Source: JACSRF01 sp963695505
Lineage (GTDB): Bacteria; Chloroflexota; Anaerolineae; Promineifilales; Promineifilaceae
Assembly (NCBI GenBank): GCA_963695505.1
Contig: CAVOGX010000011.1
Location: forward strand, 62,001 to 126,000
DNA: 64,000 bases
Direction of reading: 5' to 3'
A program made the position numbers and the translations under genes. The notes beneath the pieces were generated by a model. The model did no database searches, was not told where the DNA came from, and saw nothing but the letters and a program-made list of their open reading frames with translations. Within the stretch, counting starts at the first letter, position 1, and every line of letters begins with the position of its first letter. Below are positions 63,321 through 64,000 of this stretch, piece by piece.

Positions 63321-64000
63321 ATGAAACAAGAACCCCGCGAAATTGGGGCACTGTTGCTACTGTTCACCTTTTTCGCCTTTGCCTACACGTATAACCTGGG
63401 TGGTTGGCTCATTTCAGATGATGAAGGCACAGATCTTTACGAAGCTTGGCAGTTCCAACAAGGCAAAATTCCTGGCATAGACTTCGCCGCCGAGCAGCAG
63501 CCCCTTTACCTTTTCGCTGGTAAAGCAATGCTCAATTTGGCCGGGCAGCAGGTTGCACCAATGCGTTTGCTTTCGGCCGGGCAGGTTTTGGCGGGCGGCT
63601 TCGTGCTGGCGTTAGCGGTGCGCGCCACTTGGGGCACCCTTCCTGCTTTGCTAACTTTCGGCCTCACCCTCAGCAGCGGCATTATTGTAGAAATCTCCCG
63701 CATTTTCCGCCCCGATCCCATGATGTTTGCCTGGGAAATGGTGGGGCTAGGGGTCGTGCTGTTGGCAGTTTCTACCCGCCGCCGCCGTTGGTGGGCAGTT
63801 GCCGGAGCCGCATATGGCGTGGCAGTTCTTCTCAAGCCCTTTGGCGTGCTGCCGCTGGTGGGCCTTATCTTATTTTTTTTGCATGAGTTCTGGCGGCGAC
63901 GGAATGAGTGGCAGGAAGTTTTTCAAGATGGGCTGGCTTTTGCTGGATTTTTTTTGCTAATTGGGGCAGGCGTATCGGGTTGGTTATACGGCCGTACTGG
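63321..64000 (+). CDS. Membrane glycosyltransferase, GT-C type (partial)
   Basis: 226 residues visible from ATG 63321, open to the window edge. Helix 1 (ALLLLFTFFAFAYTYNL) is followed by an extracytoplasmic loop with WLISDDEGTDLYEAWQF, the Asp-Asp-Glu motif of ArnT/PMT-type enzymes, and RIFRPDPMMFAWE later. At least four more helices follow. It pairs with the polyprenyl-phosphate sugar synthase gene just upstream. The family call (GT-C) is firm, the acceptor unknown. Confidence 0.8.
   Translation, partial: MKQEPREIGALLLLFTFFAFAYTYNLGGWLISDDEGTDLYEAWQFQQGKIPGIDFAAEQQPLYLFAGKAMLNLAGQQVAPMRLLSAGQVLAGGFVLALAVRATWGTLPALLTFGLTLSSGIIVEISRIFRPDPMMFAWEMVGLGVVLLAVSTRRRRWWAVAGAAYGVAVLLKPFGVLPLVGLILFFLHEFWRRRNEWQEVFQDGLAFAGFFLLIGAGVSGWLYGRT

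Larger units (their letters stand above)
548..63995. repeat. Dispersed palindrome ACGGCCGT, about 80 copies
   Basis: An eye count finds about 83 copies, evenly on both sides of gene boundaries. Often the match extends to GAAACGGCCGTTTC; the site at 51834-51851 is an 18-base perfect palindrome. In genes it commonly encodes Asn-Gly-Arg, Thr-Ala-Val or Arg-Pro. About two would be expected from base composition (rough estimate). Confidence 0.85.

Overview
The window looks like a chromosomal segment of a filamentous or mesophilic member of the Chloroflexota (Anaerolineae/Ardenticatenia/Caldilineae type). I infer this from gene content, not from a marker gene: two F420/Ddn-type reductases, a PAC2-family protein, a MoeA fused to a molybdate-binding-like domain, a CysM/JAMM/sulfur-carrier/MoeZ set, a giant SdrD-B-repeat surface protein, and lipoproteins with Gram-positive-like lipoboxes. 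No rRNA, CRISPR array, phage or insertion sequence was seen.

Layout. 1-3.2 kb: response regulator (cut by the edge), hypothetical protein, zinc-finger protein, deoC, lepB, then tRNA-Lys. 3.2-14 kb: a heavily broken moeA, a PHP phosphoesterase, an RNA methyltransferase, a phosphoesterase, mdh, an ABC-F ATPase, methylmalonyl-CoA epimerase and a VWA lipoprotein. 14.1-17.6 kb: a leftward operon for carrier-protein-dependent cysteine synthesis with an unusual leader. 17.7-21.9 kb: a Ddn-like reductase, an ECF sigma/anti-sigma/membrane operon, and a membrane protein plus TPR array bounded by GC-rich palindromes. 21.9-27 kb: a broken recD2, then a Ham1-like protein carrying an effector-associated-type domain, a methyltransferase, a PP2C-type phosphatase and a P-loop kinase. 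27-34.6 kb: TPR proteins, groES-groEL under two CIRCE elements, NUDIX, PAC2, YjbQ and SDR. 34.6-44.3 kb: a broken class A penicillin-binding protein, MscS, a serine-hydrolase-like lipoprotein, a GT-C-like membrane protein, a Ddn-like protein and an Hsp70 with a gyrase-like beta-propeller tail. 44.5-54.2 kb: two large secreted proteins. 54.2-64 kb: a TIR protein, a glutamine cyclotransferase lipoprotein, an ICMT-like enzyme, an FAD oxidoreductase, RNase Z, RtcA, a SHOCT-like membrane protein, and a sugar-transferase/glycosyltransferase group running off the right edge.

Sequence-wide signals. The octamer palindrome ACGGCCGT occurs about 80 times by eye (roughly one per 0.8 kb), in genes and between them, like the HIP1 element of cyanobacteria. 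Heptanucleotide short tandem repeats appear at several gene edges and inside recD2 and moeA. Indels are very unevenly spread: moeA, recD2 and the penicillin-binding protein are riddled with them, while deoC, mdh, groS, groL, an anti-sigma gene and the Hsp70 gene have one each and most other genes have none. Because even groS and groL are hit, much of this is probably sequence error; the dense clusters may be poorly resolved assembly patches around repeats.

Most unusual gene-level observations: the Ham1-like/effector-associated fusion, the Hsp70-propeller fusion, a candidate cysteine attenuator ahead of cysM, and a beta-lactamase-fold lipoprotein whose nucleophile serine is aspartate.
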